A DNA stretch of 64,000 bases from Paenibacillus cellulositrophicus (GCF_009363095.1 NZ_CP045295.1:4477001-4541000); one strand, 5' to 3'; positions 17,505 to 28,400 are shown, counted from the stretch's first letter. Notes: generated by a model from the letters alone, not told the origin. Translations and numbers: made by a program.

Positions 17505-17730
17505 AAGATAGCTCATCACGGTGTCTTCATCTTCCTGCAGGAGGAAGGAACACCGCGACAGTTCTGTCCCTTTCGGAGAACAGACCCAGCATGCCAACCG
17601 CAGAGCGGGTTCACACACTTCGGCGGAAGGCGCCCTTCACTGTCCGTCACCGGCGGCTCTTACGCCTCGGAACAGCTACTCATCGCTTCCGCAACCTCTA
17701 CCTCACCTTGGACGGATGAGGTTATCTTTT
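17505..17730 (-). promoter_or_regulatory. Lysine riboswitch (L-box)
   Basis: Read on the minus strand, the leader holds the L-box landmarks in order: GAGGTAGAGGTTGCGG, ATGAGTA, the GGTGACGGACAGTGAAGGG stretch, CGCCGAAG and GCTGGGTCTG. The closing helix P1 forms from AAGATAACCTCATC (17715-17728) and GATGAGCTATCTT (17505-17517), which pair almost perfectly. The aptamer of about 225 nt is the expected size. A terminator follows at 17425-17464. I recognised it from the consensus; a covariance-model score is not available here. Confidence 0.93.
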
Positions 17731-17838
17731 ACATATTTCTTTGTATTGATGTATTGAACACGTAACATAGTAACGTATTACGCCGGGAAAAGGCAATGGT
17801 TAAAGCTGGAACCCCGGAAGAGCTGTTCCCTGCAGCCT

Positions 17839-18975
17839 TCAGGAGCGGCTCCGCTTGGCCATCTGCTGCCACACGGTACCTGCGGCCTGTTCACCGGATT
17901 CGATGCGTTCCAAGGCCATCCGCGCCTGCAGGCTCACTTCGAACTCGGGATCGTTCACCGCTTCCTCCAGGGCATCGCGTGCTTCTTCCGTCCCCACTTC
18001 GTATAGGAAGCGGGCGGCGCGCCAGCGGACGATCTTGCTGCTGTCCTTCAGCGTCGCCTGCATCGCCGGCGTGGCCGCCGGGTCGCCGATGTCGGACAGC
18101 GTATCGCCTGCCGTCCGGCGGACGGTCGGCGAGCTATCCTTCAGCGCCTCGTACAGCAGCTCCATCGCTTCCGGCGTGCGCAGATCGCCGAGGTAGACGA
18201 CCGCCAGGCGGCGGGTCTGCATCTTCTCGTCATGCAGCGCCTGACGGATGATCGGCAGCCGCTCCTCGGTCGGCTGCATGCCGTCCAGGGCGGCATAGCG
18301 AGCCTTCCAGTCGGCGCTCTGCATCGCCTCGGCGAGCTCGGCGTCGCTCAGCTCGCGCCGCTCCTCTTCAAACTCGCTCTCGCTGGCGCCATGGGCGATC
18401 GCCTGCTCGATGACCTGCTTCAGCCGATCCTCGGGAAACGCCGCTTCAAGCTCCTGCTCGACCTCACCGGCGATATCCTCCAGCTCCCCGTAGCGGACGC
18501 CGTAATCCTTCAGCTTGCGCTCCTTGATCATCGTCGCCGCGGTAACTTCCATTACGGCTTTCGTGAAGCGGTCGGACAGCGCCCGGCGAACCTCCTGAGT
18601 GCCCGATTTCACGCGGATCTGCATCGGGATGCCCCGGAAAAACTGCACGAATACTTCCGCCTCGCCGTAGTGGCTGCCCGCTTCCGCGTCTTCTTCCGTG
18701 AACTGGCTTGTCAGGCCCTCCTGTCCGAACCGCTCCTGCACTTCGCCGAGGATGGCGGACCAGTCCGCGCTGCCCTGGCGTTCCAAGGCGACAAAGTCAA
18801 GGGTATGGAACACGCTCTTGACCCCTTGGATATGCAGCATCTCCCGGATCCAAGCCGGGGCGGAGCGTTCATTGTCAAGCGTATATGTTTTGCGGATACC
18901 GGGCTCCAGACTCTCATCCAGGTGCAGCTTCATAGAGTTCGGGCTCGGCGTTGGCTCGATAAATTTGATCTTCAC
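17839..18975 (-). CDS. cvfC: CvfC-like protein: Nfu N-terminal domain plus HEAT repeats
   Basis: A 378-residue cytoplasmic protein. The N-terminal 85 residues resemble the Nfu/NifU N-terminal fold (IKFIEPTPSPNSMKLHLDESL, GVKSVFHTLDFVALERQ). From about residue 220 there are HEAT-type repeats: DWKARYAALDGM, TRRLAVVYLGDLRTPEAMELLYEAL, SPTVRRTAGDTLSDIGDPAATPAM, SKIVRWRAARFLYEVG and a final EVSLQARMALERI. This layout matches conserved virulence factor C of staphylococci and its bacilli homologues. The molecular function is not established in the family. RBS AAGGAGG precedes the ATG at 18975. It is a single gene, convergent with nothing close. Confidence 0.85.
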   Translation of the reverse strand: MKIKFIEPTPSPNSMKLHLDESLEPGIRKTYTLDNERSAPAWIREMLHIQGVKSVFHTLDFVALERQGSADWSAILGEVQERFGQEGLTSQFTEEDAEAGSHYGEAEVFVQFFRGIPMQIRVKSGTQEVRRALSDRFTKAVMEVTAATMIKERKLKDYGVRYGELEDIAGEVEQELEAAFPEDRLKQVIEQAIAHGASESEFEEERRELSDAELAEAMQSADWKARYAALDGMQPTEERLPIIRQALHDEKMQTRRLAVVYLGDLRTPEAMELLYEALKDSSPTVRRTAGDTLSDIGDPAATPAMQATLKDSSKIVRWRAARFLYEVGTEEARDALEEAVNDPEFEVSLQARMALERIESGEQAAGTVWQQMAKRSRS

Positions 18976-19181
18976 AGGTAAAGACCTCCTTCTTCTTCAA
19001 TAACTTTTACTATTGAAAAAAATGATACAACTCATTCCTATATAGATGAAACCACCATCTAAACTACAGTTTACCTCACTTTGCCCCCAAACATAAACCT
19101 TTTGCCGCGGATAGAAAACAGATGGAAAGACGACAATGACTAAGAGGTTACCAAGCTGCATAGAAGGAGCTGTACTGCCGC

Positions 19182-19283
19182 GTGATATTCACCATTTATT
19201 TCGCGCCGATGCTGATTGTCGTCGTGACGATGATGCTTTTGGCGCTGTACGTCATTCATTACTCCGACCTGCATGACGAATAA
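19182..19283 (+). CDS. Putative 33-residue membrane peptide
   Basis: GTG 19182 to TAA 19281-19283, with AAGGAG at 19164-19169 (12 bases upstream, a little far). The product is one hydrophobic span (IFTIYFAPMLIVVVTMMLLA) ending in an acidic tail HYSDLHDE. The gap between cvfC and the MBL hydrolase holds no other gene. I do not recognise a family; it may be chance, but the frame, RBS and topology are consistent with a small membrane protein. Confidence 0.4.
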   Translation: MIFTIYFAPMLIVVVTMMLLALYVIHYSDLHDE

Positions 19284-19414
19284 TTCATAGACTTAGCGGT
19301 AAGCAAGCTTGCGAAAGAGACGATGCATTCGAGCGTCAGCTCTTGTGGTACACAGGGTTTCGGATCGGGTAAAATGGAATAAACAGCGATTACACCCGGG
19401 AAGGAGGGGGACTC

Positions 19415-20398
19415 TTGCCGAAGATCCGTTACAATAACATGGATAATGTCAGTACGGATAAAACGTTGAAGCAGTTCAGACAGTGGCGCCAGGAGCGGCG
19501 GCAGAAGAAAAAGGACTACAGCTTCCAAATCCCGAATATGCCGCCGGATCTGGAGTATCTGCACGGCAACCGACAGGATACTTCGATTACCTGGATCGGT
19601 CACTCCACTTTTTTCATCCAGTATGAGGGCCTCAACATTTTGACGGACCCGGTCTGGGCCAAAAGAATGGGCTTTGAGCGGCGCCTTGGTGCGCCTGGCC
19701 TCCTGATCGAAGATGTGCCGCCGGTGGACATCATTCTCATATCGCACTCCCACTATGACCATATGCACATGGCTTCCATCCGGAAGCTGTACCGGGCGGG
19801 CACGACGCTGATCGTTCCGGTCGGTCTCCGCGCGAAGATGGTCCGCAAAGGGTTCCACAATTGCCGGGAGCTGAAGTGGTGGGAGCATGTAGTCATCGGC
19901 CAGGTGAAGATCAGCTTCGTCCCGACGCAGCACTGGACGCGCCGCACGCCGTTTGACACCAACACCTCGCACTGGGGCGGCTTTGTGCTGGAGCCGCATG
20001 AGACAGGGAAAGCCGGTAACGCCGGAGCGGAAGACGGCACCAGGATGCTTCCGCCCAACGTCTATTTTGCGGGGGACAGCGGGTATTTTGCCGGCTTCAA
20101 AGAGATTGGCCGGCGCTTCAACCTGCACGTGGCGCTGATGCCGATCGGGGCCTATGAGCCCGAGTGGTTTATGACGTCGCAGCACGTCAATCCCGAAGAG
20201 GCGCTGCAGGCTTTTCTGGATGTGGAGGCCGATATGATGATCCCGATGCATTACGGCACGTTCCGTCTCGCCGACGATACGGCCCAGGAGGCGCTGGACC
20301 GGATGGAGGCAGAGCGGGTCCGGCTCGGTCTGAGTAAGGAGCGGATTAAAGTGATGCATTACGGGGAGACGCTGACGATCCACCCGGAGCGGAGGTAG
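19415..20398 (+). CDS. MBL-fold hydrolase, NAPE-PLD/UlaG-like group
   Basis: A 327-residue cytoplasmic metallo-beta-lactamase-fold protein. The metal motif HSHYDH is near residue 110, with GHSTFFIQYEGLNILTDPVW before it, TQHWTRRTPFDTN after it, YFAGDSGYF and a C-terminal MHYGTF, the pattern of the group including N-acylphosphatidylethanolamine phospholipase D and UlaG-like lactonases. The natural substrate cannot be told from sequence. The start is TTG 19415, since GGAAGGAGGGGG is directly upstream. A terminator follows at 20444. Confidence 0.85.
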   Translation: MPKIRYNNMDNVSTDKTLKQFRQWRQERRQKKKDYSFQIPNMPPDLEYLHGNRQDTSITWIGHSTFFIQYEGLNILTDPVWAKRMGFERRLGAPGLLIEDVPPVDIILISHSHYDHMHMASIRKLYRAGTTLIVPVGLRAKMVRKGFHNCRELKWWEHVVIGQVKISFVPTQHWTRRTPFDTNTSHWGGFVLEPHETGKAGNAGAEDGTRMLPPNVYFAGDSGYFAGFKEIGRRFNLHVALMPIGAYEPEWFMTSQHVNPEEALQAFLDVEADMMIPMHYGTFRLADDTAQEALDRMEAERVRLGLSKERIKVMHYGETLTIHPERR

Positions 20399-20443
20399 TT
20401 CCGGATACCGAACAGGAATCGGATACGTCGATAGATCCATACG

Positions 20444-20487
20444 AAACACCGGAAAGGCCGCCGGGCGGCTTCTTTCCGGTGTTTTTG
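20444..20487 (+). terminator. Terminator after the MBL hydrolase gene
   Basis: AAACACCGGAAAG at 20444-20456 pairs with CTTTCCGGTGTTT at 20472-20484, followed by TTG; the inner GCCGCC/GGCGGC also pairs. Confidence 0.85.
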
Positions 20488-22415
<1,928 letters not shown>

Positions 22416-22432
22416 CACTTCAAGCCATGAAA

Positions 22433-22473
22433 AAAAAAGCTGCCATTCCCTTAAGCGGGGTGGCAGCTTTTTT
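22433..22473. terminator. Bidirectional terminator
   Basis: AAAAAAGCTGCCA at 22433-22445 and TGGCAGCTTTTTT at 22461-22473 are perfect complements. It serves the ABC-F gene on the plus strand and the small basic protein gene on the minus strand. Confidence 0.9.
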
Positions 22474-22500
22474 GTGTTGTCCGTAAAGCCCGTGGCTTGT

Positions 22501-22686
22501 TTAGGACCCGCCAGTGCGGCGGCGCTGATTGTTGGGCTTTTTCGTGTTTTGGCTCTTCATCGCGTGCGGGGCATTGCTTTGGAAGCCACCGGGCTTGCCG
22601 CCCTTGTTCTGCTGCTTCTTCTGCTCCAGCTTCGCGCGGATGGCGTCGGCCAAATTGACCTTTTTGGCGTCCTGATTATCCGTCAT
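22501..22686 (-). CDS. Small basic protein of unknown function
   Basis: 61 residues, rich in Lys, Gln, Asn and Arg. It begins with a short amphipathic part (KKVNLADAIRAKLEQKKQQ) and ends with a disordered basic tail (NNQRRRTGGS), so nucleic-acid or ribosome contact is possible but unproven. ATG at 22686 follows a GGGAGGAA site, and a terminator lies after the stop. No family name is claimed. Confidence 0.7.
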   Translation of the reverse strand: MTDNQDAKKVNLADAIRAKLEQKKQQNKGGKPGGFQSNAPHAMKSQNTKKPNNQRRRTGGS

Positions 22687-22871
22687 GGGTAGGGTTCCTC
22701 CCTTTGGGGTTGTGTCCTTATTCTAGCTGTTTTTGCGGCTCCCCACAAGAGATGGGAGAGACAAAACCTCTTGAACATAAGCAACTATGTTTCTCTAGAC
22801 CCACACGACTTTCGTTTGCTAGGATAAAAAAGTGCCTTTGGGCATGAAACGGTGAAAAGGGGCCAACGAAC

Positions 22872-23750
22872 TTGGATCATATCTATGAAGATATCCGAAA
22901 AGGGGAACGCGGCGCCTGGATCAGCATCGCGGCGTATTTGATCCTCTCCGCGGGCAAGCTGGTCGGCGGTTACTTCTTTGCGTCCAGCGCCCTGCTTGCA
23001 GACGGGTTTAACAATCTGACCGATATCGTGGCATCGGCCGCCGTGTTGATCGGCCTGCGGATATCGCAGAAACCGCCGGACTCAGACCACCCGTACGGTC
23101 ATTTCCGTGCGGAGACGGTAGCATCGCTGATCGCTTCGTTTATTATGGGTATGGTCGGTATTCAGGTGCTGGTGGAGGCGGTCAAATCCCTGTTTATGGG
23201 CAAAGAAGCTTCGCCGGATTTATGGTCGGCCGGCGTGGCGGCTGTCTGCGCTGTATGTATGATGTTCGTCTATCTATATAATAGAAAGCTGGCCAAGGAG
23301 ATTAAGAGCCAGGCCTTGATGGCGGCCGCCAAAGACAATCTGTCCGACGCGCTGGTCAGTATCGGGGCGGCGGTCGGGATTGTCGGGGCACAGTTCGGCC
23401 TGCCATGGCTGGATGTGGTGGCGGCGTTTGCCGTGGGCCTGCTGATTTGCAAGACGGCCTGGGATATTTTCCGCGATTCCACCTACCGCTTGACTGACGG
23501 GTTCGATCAGGAGGAGCTCCGCGATCTGCGGGGCACCATTGCCAAAACCCCCGGCGTCGAAGGCATCAACGATGTGAAGGCCAGGGTTCACGGCAATCAT
23601 GTTCTGGTCGATGTCGTCATCGTGGTTGACCCCACCCTCAGCCTGATCGAAGGGCATGCCATCAGCGACAAGATCGAAGAGCGGATGAAGAGAATTCATA
23701 ATATTATGAACGTCCACGTCCATGTGGAGCCTCGGGAGAAAAGCTTGTGA
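22872..23750 (+). CDS. Cation diffusion facilitator family metal exporter
   Basis: A 292-residue CDF transporter with six spans and a C-terminal cytoplasmic ferredoxin-like domain that dimerises. The transport site is seen as LLADGFNNLTD in span 2 and AAKDNLSDALVS in span 5; HPYGHFRAETV and the C-terminal NVHVHVEP are family features. The sites with Asn/Asp (DGFNN and DNLSD) are those of the manganese-type MneP/MneS group rather than the HD-HD zinc type, so manganese export is the best guess. The start is TTG 22872 behind AAAAGGGG. It is monogenic with a terminator at 23801. Confidence 0.9.
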   Translation: MDHIYEDIRKGERGAWISIAAYLILSAGKLVGGYFFASSALLADGFNNLTDIVASAAVLIGLRISQKPPDSDHPYGHFRAETVASLIASFIMGMVGIQVLVEAVKSLFMGKEASPDLWSAGVAAVCAVCMMFVYLYNRKLAKEIKSQALMAAAKDNLSDALVSIGAAVGIVGAQFGLPWLDVVAAFAVGLLICKTAWDIFRDSTYRLTDGFDQEELRDLRGTIAKTPGVEGINDVKARVHGNHVLVDVVIVVDPTLSLIEGHAISDKIEERMKRIHNIMNVHVHVEPREKSL

Positions 23751-23800
23751 AGTTCGGTTCCTTTGAAAAGCTCCCATGTTCTTGATAAGCTTCGGTGAAC

Positions 23801-23833
23801 AGCCACAGTGCATAAGCATTGTGGCTATTTTTG
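23801..23833 (+). terminator. Terminator after the CDF gene
   Basis: AGCCACAGTGC at 23801-23811 pairs with GCATTGTGGCT at 23816-23826 around ATAA, followed by ATTTTTG. Confidence 0.85.
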
Positions 23834-24040
23834 CGTCCGCACGCTGCCTTTCGGAGAAATTGTCTCAGTTATGGGTCTGACGAAGCGCGATAATAAAATT
23901 GGAAAACGGTTCCAACGTAGCAGGTAATTATGAGGTTTGTGGGATATCCAGATGGAGAAATTCAATGAATAATGACATAGATGGAGGGATTTTACAAATT
24001 CCTGCGTCAAATCATGCTTACGATGGAAAGGAGTAAGGCT

Positions 24041-25888
24041 GTGAACAGAACGTTGTGGCGATTGTGGACTGCTTGCACTGCCGGATTGCTGGTGATGGTT
24101 GGGATGTGGCCCGGATTCAGCCTTGCGGCTGCCGAACCGACGCGGTCGGCGATTGAATGGTCCAAGGATTACGGAAGCCAGTCCAGCGGAGAGGGGGTCA
24201 TCCCTACATCAGACGGTGGCTATCTAGCCCTGGGCGATATCTATGACTCGTATCGAAAGGCCTATGTGGTAAAGCTGGATGGAGAGGGGCAGGTGGAATG
24301 GGAGCATAAGCTGTCTTACTATGACTGGGGGGGCAGTACGGCATACCGGGCCATTGAGACCAGGGACGGGGGTTACCTTATCGCGGGGAACACGTCTGAA
24401 GAGTTCGAGCCGATTCGGCAGCTGTTCCTGATCAGGTTGGATGCATCGGGGAATGTGGTGTGGCAGAAAGCGATGGATGTCCAGGGGTATGATCAAAACC
24501 CGAAAGCCATCGTCGAGACGGAGGACGGCAGCTTTTTGATTGCCGGAAGCGGGATCGTCCACTGGGTTGCTTATGACAGAGCTTATATCGCCAAGATCGA
24601 TCAAAATGGGAATACGCTGTGGTACAACCAGTACAGTTTTTCGGGAAGCGACTATTTAACCGATCTGATACCCGCGAGCGACGGGGGTTACATCGCTGTC
24701 GGCCACGCAGGTATGGTGGAATATGAATCGAGAGAACATGATGCGATGCTGGTGATGAAGATCGATGATCAAGGCAAAGAGGTATGGTCAAAGCAATCGG
24801 TCGAGCCACGCAGCGGTTGGACAGCCTACTCGGTCATTCCGGCCGAGGACGGAGGCTATATGATCTTGAGCCGTAAATCCGTCAACGGCAACGGCGTGCC
24901 GGTACTTACCAAGACGGATCTGACCGGACAGGTGCAATGGGAAAAGACATACCCGGATGGTGCCAATTCGCAGAATTTCAATCGTTTGGTCCAGACGGAA
25001 GAGGGCTACGCGATGCTGGGGGAACATGTTACATACTTGGACTGGAGCTCAGAGTGGAAGCATCAATACAGCGTGTTAAGCGTCGATCGGAGCGGAGGGT
25101 TGATCAGCAGGGAATTGTTCAAGGGGCCTCCAATCTACAGGGTCGGTACCGCATCGGGAACTCCGGACGGAGGTTATATATTCCCGGGAACCGTGCAGCG
25201 GGGAGACAGCGGGAAATTTCAGCTGATGAAGCTCACGCCGCCGGCGGACCAGCCGCCTGTTGAGCGAACACTAACAGGCGTCGGGTTTATGGAAAAGGAT
25301 AAGAAACTGAAAACAGGTTCAAGCGTCTCCACTGTGCTGCAAGCGGTTTATGACGACGGAACCCGAAGCGACTTGTCCAACGCCGCAGTCTACGTTTCGG
25401 GGGACGCTGCGATTGCCGAAGTCGACGCATTAGGCCGAATCACGGGAAGGGAGCCGGGAGACACCTATGTGGAAGCATCTTACGAGGGTTATACAGCAAG
25501 ATTGAACGTGACTGTACTGCCGGAAGATACGGGCGAGTATGATCCCCTGAACGGCTATCTCGAGCTGGATTCGTCCCAATACTCGCTTTCGGAAGGTTCG
25601 ACGCTGGATATCAAGGTTTTTTTGTATGACTATTCGACACAGACGAGATCGGATATTACCAAACAGGTTCAATTTAGCAGCAGTCATCCGGACGTCGCCG
25701 AAGTGGACGGGGAAGGAAATCTGATCGGTCATAAGCCGGGCTTGACCCAGATCTCTGCCCGATATAAGGGAGGCAGAACGATGGCCTCGGTCCAGGTCGT
25801 CCGCGCTGCTGCTCCAATCGGAAATGACCTTCCGGATCAAGGCGGGACGGATAGCGGGAAGGATCTGAAGGATTCTGCAGAGGAATGA
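24041..25888 (+). CDS. Secreted seven-repeat propeller-like protein with Ig-like (Big2) domains
   Basis: A 615-residue exported protein. After a signal peptide (LWTACTAGLLVMVGM...SLAAA) it has about seven repeats marked by a DGGY-type motif: SDGGYLALG, RDGGYLIAG, EDGSFLIAG, SDGGYIAVG, EDGGYMILS, EEGYAMLG and PDGGYIFPG. That count suits a seven-bladed beta-propeller. The C-terminal 210 residues hold two bacterial Ig-like (Big2-type) domains, each with a DxxG-RI or G-NL turn before GxTxVxAxY. The start is GTG 24041 because AAGGAG at 24028-24033 lies seven bases before; an earlier in-frame ATG has no site. Surface display or adhesion is plausible, with no catalytic motif seen. Confidence 0.75.
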   Translation: MNRTLWRLWTACTAGLLVMVGMWPGFSLAAAEPTRSAIEWSKDYGSQSSGEGVIPTSDGGYLALGDIYDSYRKAYVVKLDGEGQVEWEHKLSYYDWGGSTAYRAIETRDGGYLIAGNTSEEFEPIRQLFLIRLDASGNVVWQKAMDVQGYDQNPKAIVETEDGSFLIAGSGIVHWVAYDRAYIAKIDQNGNTLWYNQYSFSGSDYLTDLIPASDGGYIAVGHAGMVEYESREHDAMLVMKIDDQGKEVWSKQSVEPRSGWTAYSVIPAEDGGYMILSRKSVNGNGVPVLTKTDLTGQVQWEKTYPDGANSQNFNRLVQTEEGYAMLGEHVTYLDWSSEWKHQYSVLSVDRSGGLISRELFKGPPIYRVGTASGTPDGGYIFPGTVQRGDSGKFQLMKLTPPADQPPVERTLTGVGFMEKDKKLKTGSSVSTVLQAVYDDGTRSDLSNAAVYVSGDAAIAEVDALGRITGREPGDTYVEASYEGYTARLNVTVLPEDTGEYDPLNGYLELDSSQYSLSEGSTLDIKVFLYDYSTQTRSDITKQVQFSSSHPDVAEVDGEGNLIGHKPGLTQISARYKGGRTMASVQVVRAAAPIGNDLPDQGGTDSGKDLKDSAEE

Positions 25889-25922
25889 TCGTGTAAGGTT
25901 CCGTCTGGTGGAAACATGGATG

Positions 25923-25966
25923 AACAAGGCTGGCTCTGAACAGGGCCGGCCTTGTTCTACTTTTTG
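25923..25966 (+). terminator. Terminator after the propeller protein gene
   Basis: AACAAGGCTGGC at 25923-25934 pairs with GCCGGCCTTGTT at 25945-25956 (one G-T pair), then CTACTTTTT. Confidence 0.8.
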
Positions 25967-26179
25967 GGCGCTGCAGGTATTTCCTTAATGTCCCTGATTT
26001 CCAGGGACCAGGCGTATTTAAGACCATAGACCTGTTTTATACCAACATTTGGAGTGTTTATTTGTGTAAAAAGGGCCATGCGGTTTCTCGATCCTCCTGC
26101 CTATAATGAGAGCAAGCGCTAAGCGGGCCGGCGTTCCCCGGTTTCTACAAGCGACTCAGACATCTCAAGGAGGAATGAA

Positions 26180-27013
26180 ATGATTAACATCAAGAAAAGC
26201 TTACTCGGATGCCTGCTATTATCCGCTGCCATTTCTGCAGCCGTCATCATCCCGACCGGACATGAGGCTCAAGCGGCGTCGGCATCCAGCCAGGTTCAGG
26301 CACAGGGCCAGGTTGGCGTTATCCAGACCTCGGTGAATCTTCGGGACAAGCCTTCCCTGTCCAGCAACGTGCTCGGTTATGTAAAAAAAGGAGAGACCGT
26401 GCAGATTTTGGAGAAAAGCACGGCTTATTATTATAAAGTGAAAACTTCGTCGGGCAAAATTGGCTACGTCAGCACCCGCGAAAAATACATAGCCGTTAAG
26501 GGCACCGGTTCGGCATCCCAGCCGAGTACCGGATCCTCTGAAGCGGCACCACCTGTCTCCGCGGAAAATGCGAATGCCATGATCGAAAAGGTGATCCAGA
26601 CCGGCATGAAGTATCTGGGAACCCCTTACGAGTTTGGTTCCAACCGGAATACGACGACCACGTTCGACTGTTCGGATTTTACCCGCCAAATCTTCAAAGA
26701 GGCTGCAGGCGTTGTGCTTCCGGCAGATTCCAGACAGCAGGGCTCCTGGGTGAAGGAAAACAGCGGAGCTGTATACAACACGGACCAGCTGAAGCGGGGA
26801 GATCTCGTGTTCTTTATGAGTTACCGCGGATCCAGCGCTTCCGCCTATCAAGGCGTTGATAAGTCCAGCCAGCGGATTACCCATGTGGCGGTGTATCTGG
26901 GCGATGGCAAGCTGCTGCATACCTACTCCAATCAAGCCGGCGGCGTTACGGTATCGGATTTCAGCAACTCTTGGAAGCTGAGATTTCTGTACGGTGGCAG
27001 CGTACTGAAATAA
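26180..27013 (+). CDS. Secreted SH3b plus NlpC/P60 cell-wall peptidase
   Basis: A 277-residue exported cell-wall hydrolase. Signal peptide at residues 1-32 (to QAASA), bacterial SH3 domain at about 45-105 (SVNLRDKPSLSSNVLGYVKKGE), a Ser/Pro/Thr linker, and an NlpC/P60 domain from about 133 to the end. The catalytic cysteine is Cys164 in FDCSDFTRQ and the histidine is in RITHVAVYLG. Such enzymes cut the D-gamma-glutamyl-diaminopimelate bond of peptidoglycan stem peptides. AAGGAGG precedes ATG 26180, and a candidate -10 TATAAT lies at 26102. Confidence 0.92.
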   Translation: MINIKKSLLGCLLLSAAISAAVIIPTGHEAQAASASSQVQAQGQVGVIQTSVNLRDKPSLSSNVLGYVKKGETVQILEKSTAYYYKVKTSSGKIGYVSTREKYIAVKGTGSASQPSTGSSEAAPPVSAENANAMIEKVIQTGMKYLGTPYEFGSNRNTTTTFDCSDFTRQIFKEAAGVVLPADSRQQGSWVKENSGAVYNTDQLKRGDLVFFMSYRGSSASAYQGVDKSSQRITHVAVYLGDGKLLHTYSNQAGGVTVSDFSNSWKLRFLYGGSVLK

Positions 27014-27028
27014 AGGCTGCGTAAATGC

Positions 27029-27058
27029 AAAGGACCGGAGAATTCTCCGGTCCTTTGT
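27029..27058. terminator. Palindromic terminator-like hairpin
   Basis: A perfect 28-base palindrome at 27029-27056 (AAAGGACCGGAGAA and its complement), followed by G and a short T-rich stretch. It lies 16 bases after the NlpC/P60 stop. Confidence 0.75.
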
Positions 27059-27103
27059 TGTCCCCCGCAAAGGCTTCGCTGAACGGAAGGTTTGATGATA
27101 TTC

Positions 27104-27164
27104 TATGTAGAAGGAACTAAATGACGCCGACACCCGTTAGTAAAACCCTTAGTTCATTCTAGTA
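27104..27164. repeat. Inverted-repeat element, copy C
   Basis: Left arm TATGTAGAAGGAACTAA at 27104-27120, right arm TTAGTTCATTCTAGTA at 27149-27164. It is shorter than copies A and B (28-base centre). It lies between the convergent genes at 26180 and 27189 and may act as an extra hairpin for either. Confidence 0.6.
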
Positions 27165-27188
27165 CTGGCATGTTGCTTTTAGGATGTC

Positions 27189-27575
27189 TTATTTTACGAG
27201 AATCCAAGCCGTTCCGAGCCACGTGTAAACTTCCACCCACTCGCCGAGAAGCGATCCAACGCGGTTGCCCGTGGTGTTCACGACTTGCGGAGCAAGGACG
27301 CTTGCGACTTTACCGCCGGGCTCAAAGTAAAACGGTGTATTTACCGTCAGGATGAGAGGCACCGTAGGCGTTGTTACTTCTTCTCCTGCCGAAATGATCG
27401 GCTCAGGTACCAGCTTGGTAGGTTCGGCAACGGTCTCTGACGAGCCTGTGACCGAAGTCGTGGTGGACGGAGTGCTGTTCGTTGTGGACGTTGTGGATGC
27501 GCTGTCCGCGAACGCTGCGGTCCCCATGGAAGCCATTAATCCGAGTGCTGCTGCAATAGTGATGATTTTTTTCAT
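27189..27575 (-). CDS. Small secreted protein with Ser/Thr linker and SH3-like end
   Basis: 128 residues: a typical signal peptide (KKIITIAAALGLMASMGTAAFA), a Ser/Thr-rich low-complexity stretch at about 25-50, and a compact C-terminal part with GGKVASVLAPQVVNTTG and GEWVEVYTWLGTAWILVK that has the look of an SH3b-type wall-binding unit. No catalytic motif is present. AAGGAGGAAC precedes the ATG at 27575; a possible promoter is TTGTCT (27633-27638) and GATAGT (27611-27616) on the minus strand. Confidence 0.7.
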   Translation of the reverse strand: MKKIITIAAALGLMASMGTAAFADSASTTSTTNSTPSTTTSVTGSSETVAEPTKLVPEPIISAGEEVTTPTVPLILTVNTPFYFEPGGKVASVLAPQVVNTTGNRVGSLLGEWVEVYTWLGTAWILVK

Positions 27576-27827
27576 AGACTTTGTTCCTCCTTGGAATAGT
27601 ATGCTTCTACACTATCCAAATAACCCTCTGACAGACAATTGAACCAAGTTATCTAGTAGATCGTAGAAAAAAAGATTGTTTTAGTTTACCATAAATATGG
27701 TAGAAGCGTCAGGGAGGATGGTACCAAAAATCCCGGCTGCCTGCTTTTGAAGTAGGCCAAAAATAAAACTTTAGAAATGCGCCGAATGGTGGAGTATATT
27801 TGCCTTTTCGGCAGAAAGGGGGCGGAC

Positions 27828-28400
27828 ATGCGCCTAGGGAAGTTTTTGTTTCGGTTCATGATAACGATCATCATCGTGGTCATTATCGCCGCCGGCGTGC
27901 TGATCTGGTACATCGCTCCGGACCGCAAGCTGAATTTGAACTATACGGATCTGAATATCCAGGATAAAGCGATGCAGATGCTGAAGACGAAGAAACCGGA
28001 AATTACGCTGAACAACGAGGAATTGAATGAGCTGGCCAAGAAAGAGTTCATCAAGCACATGGGTGATATGCCCCCGCAGGTTACCGTTACTGGAGCCGAG
28101 TTCCAGTTCCATGGGCAGGAGGTTACGGCGGATATTAACGGCAAGTGGGAGTTTATCCCTTTTGGTGCCGAGCTGACCTTCACGATGGATGCCGACGGCA
28201 GCGTCATTGTGCTGAAGCATGAATCTACGAGGATCAAGTCGATCCGCGTCCCGGCGGAGACCTGGGGGCTAGGCACTCTTTCCGTGCCGCTCAAGGAGCA
28301 CTTGCCGGACATCCTTAGAGTAGACGATGTTCAGTTCTTGGATAACGGCGTCAAGCTGACGTTCAAGCTGAACTGGCTGGATCTACCGTCGCTCTTTTAA
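27828..28400 (+). CDS. Membrane-anchored envelope protein of unknown function
   Basis: 190 residues with one N-terminal transmembrane anchor (FMITIIIVVIIAAGVLIWYI) and a soluble extracytoplasmic domain of about 155 residues. The pattern of short beta-strand segments (FQFHGQEVTADINGKWEFIPFG, GVKLTFKLNWLDL) is reminiscent of YpmS-like (DUF2140) proteins, but I cannot confirm this. ATG 27828 follows GAAAGGGGGCGG. A palindrome TACCATAAATATGGTA lies upstream at 27687-27702 and could be an operator. A bidirectional terminator follows at 28424. Confidence 0.65.
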   Translation: MRLGKFLFRFMITIIIVVIIAAGVLIWYIAPDRKLNLNYTDLNIQDKAMQMLKTKKPEITLNNEELNELAKKEFIKHMGDMPPQVTVTGAEFQFHGQEVTADINGKWEFIPFGAELTFTMDADGSVIVLKHESTRIKSIRVPAETWGLGTLSVPLKEHLPDILRVDDVQFLDNGVKLTFKLNWLDLPSLF

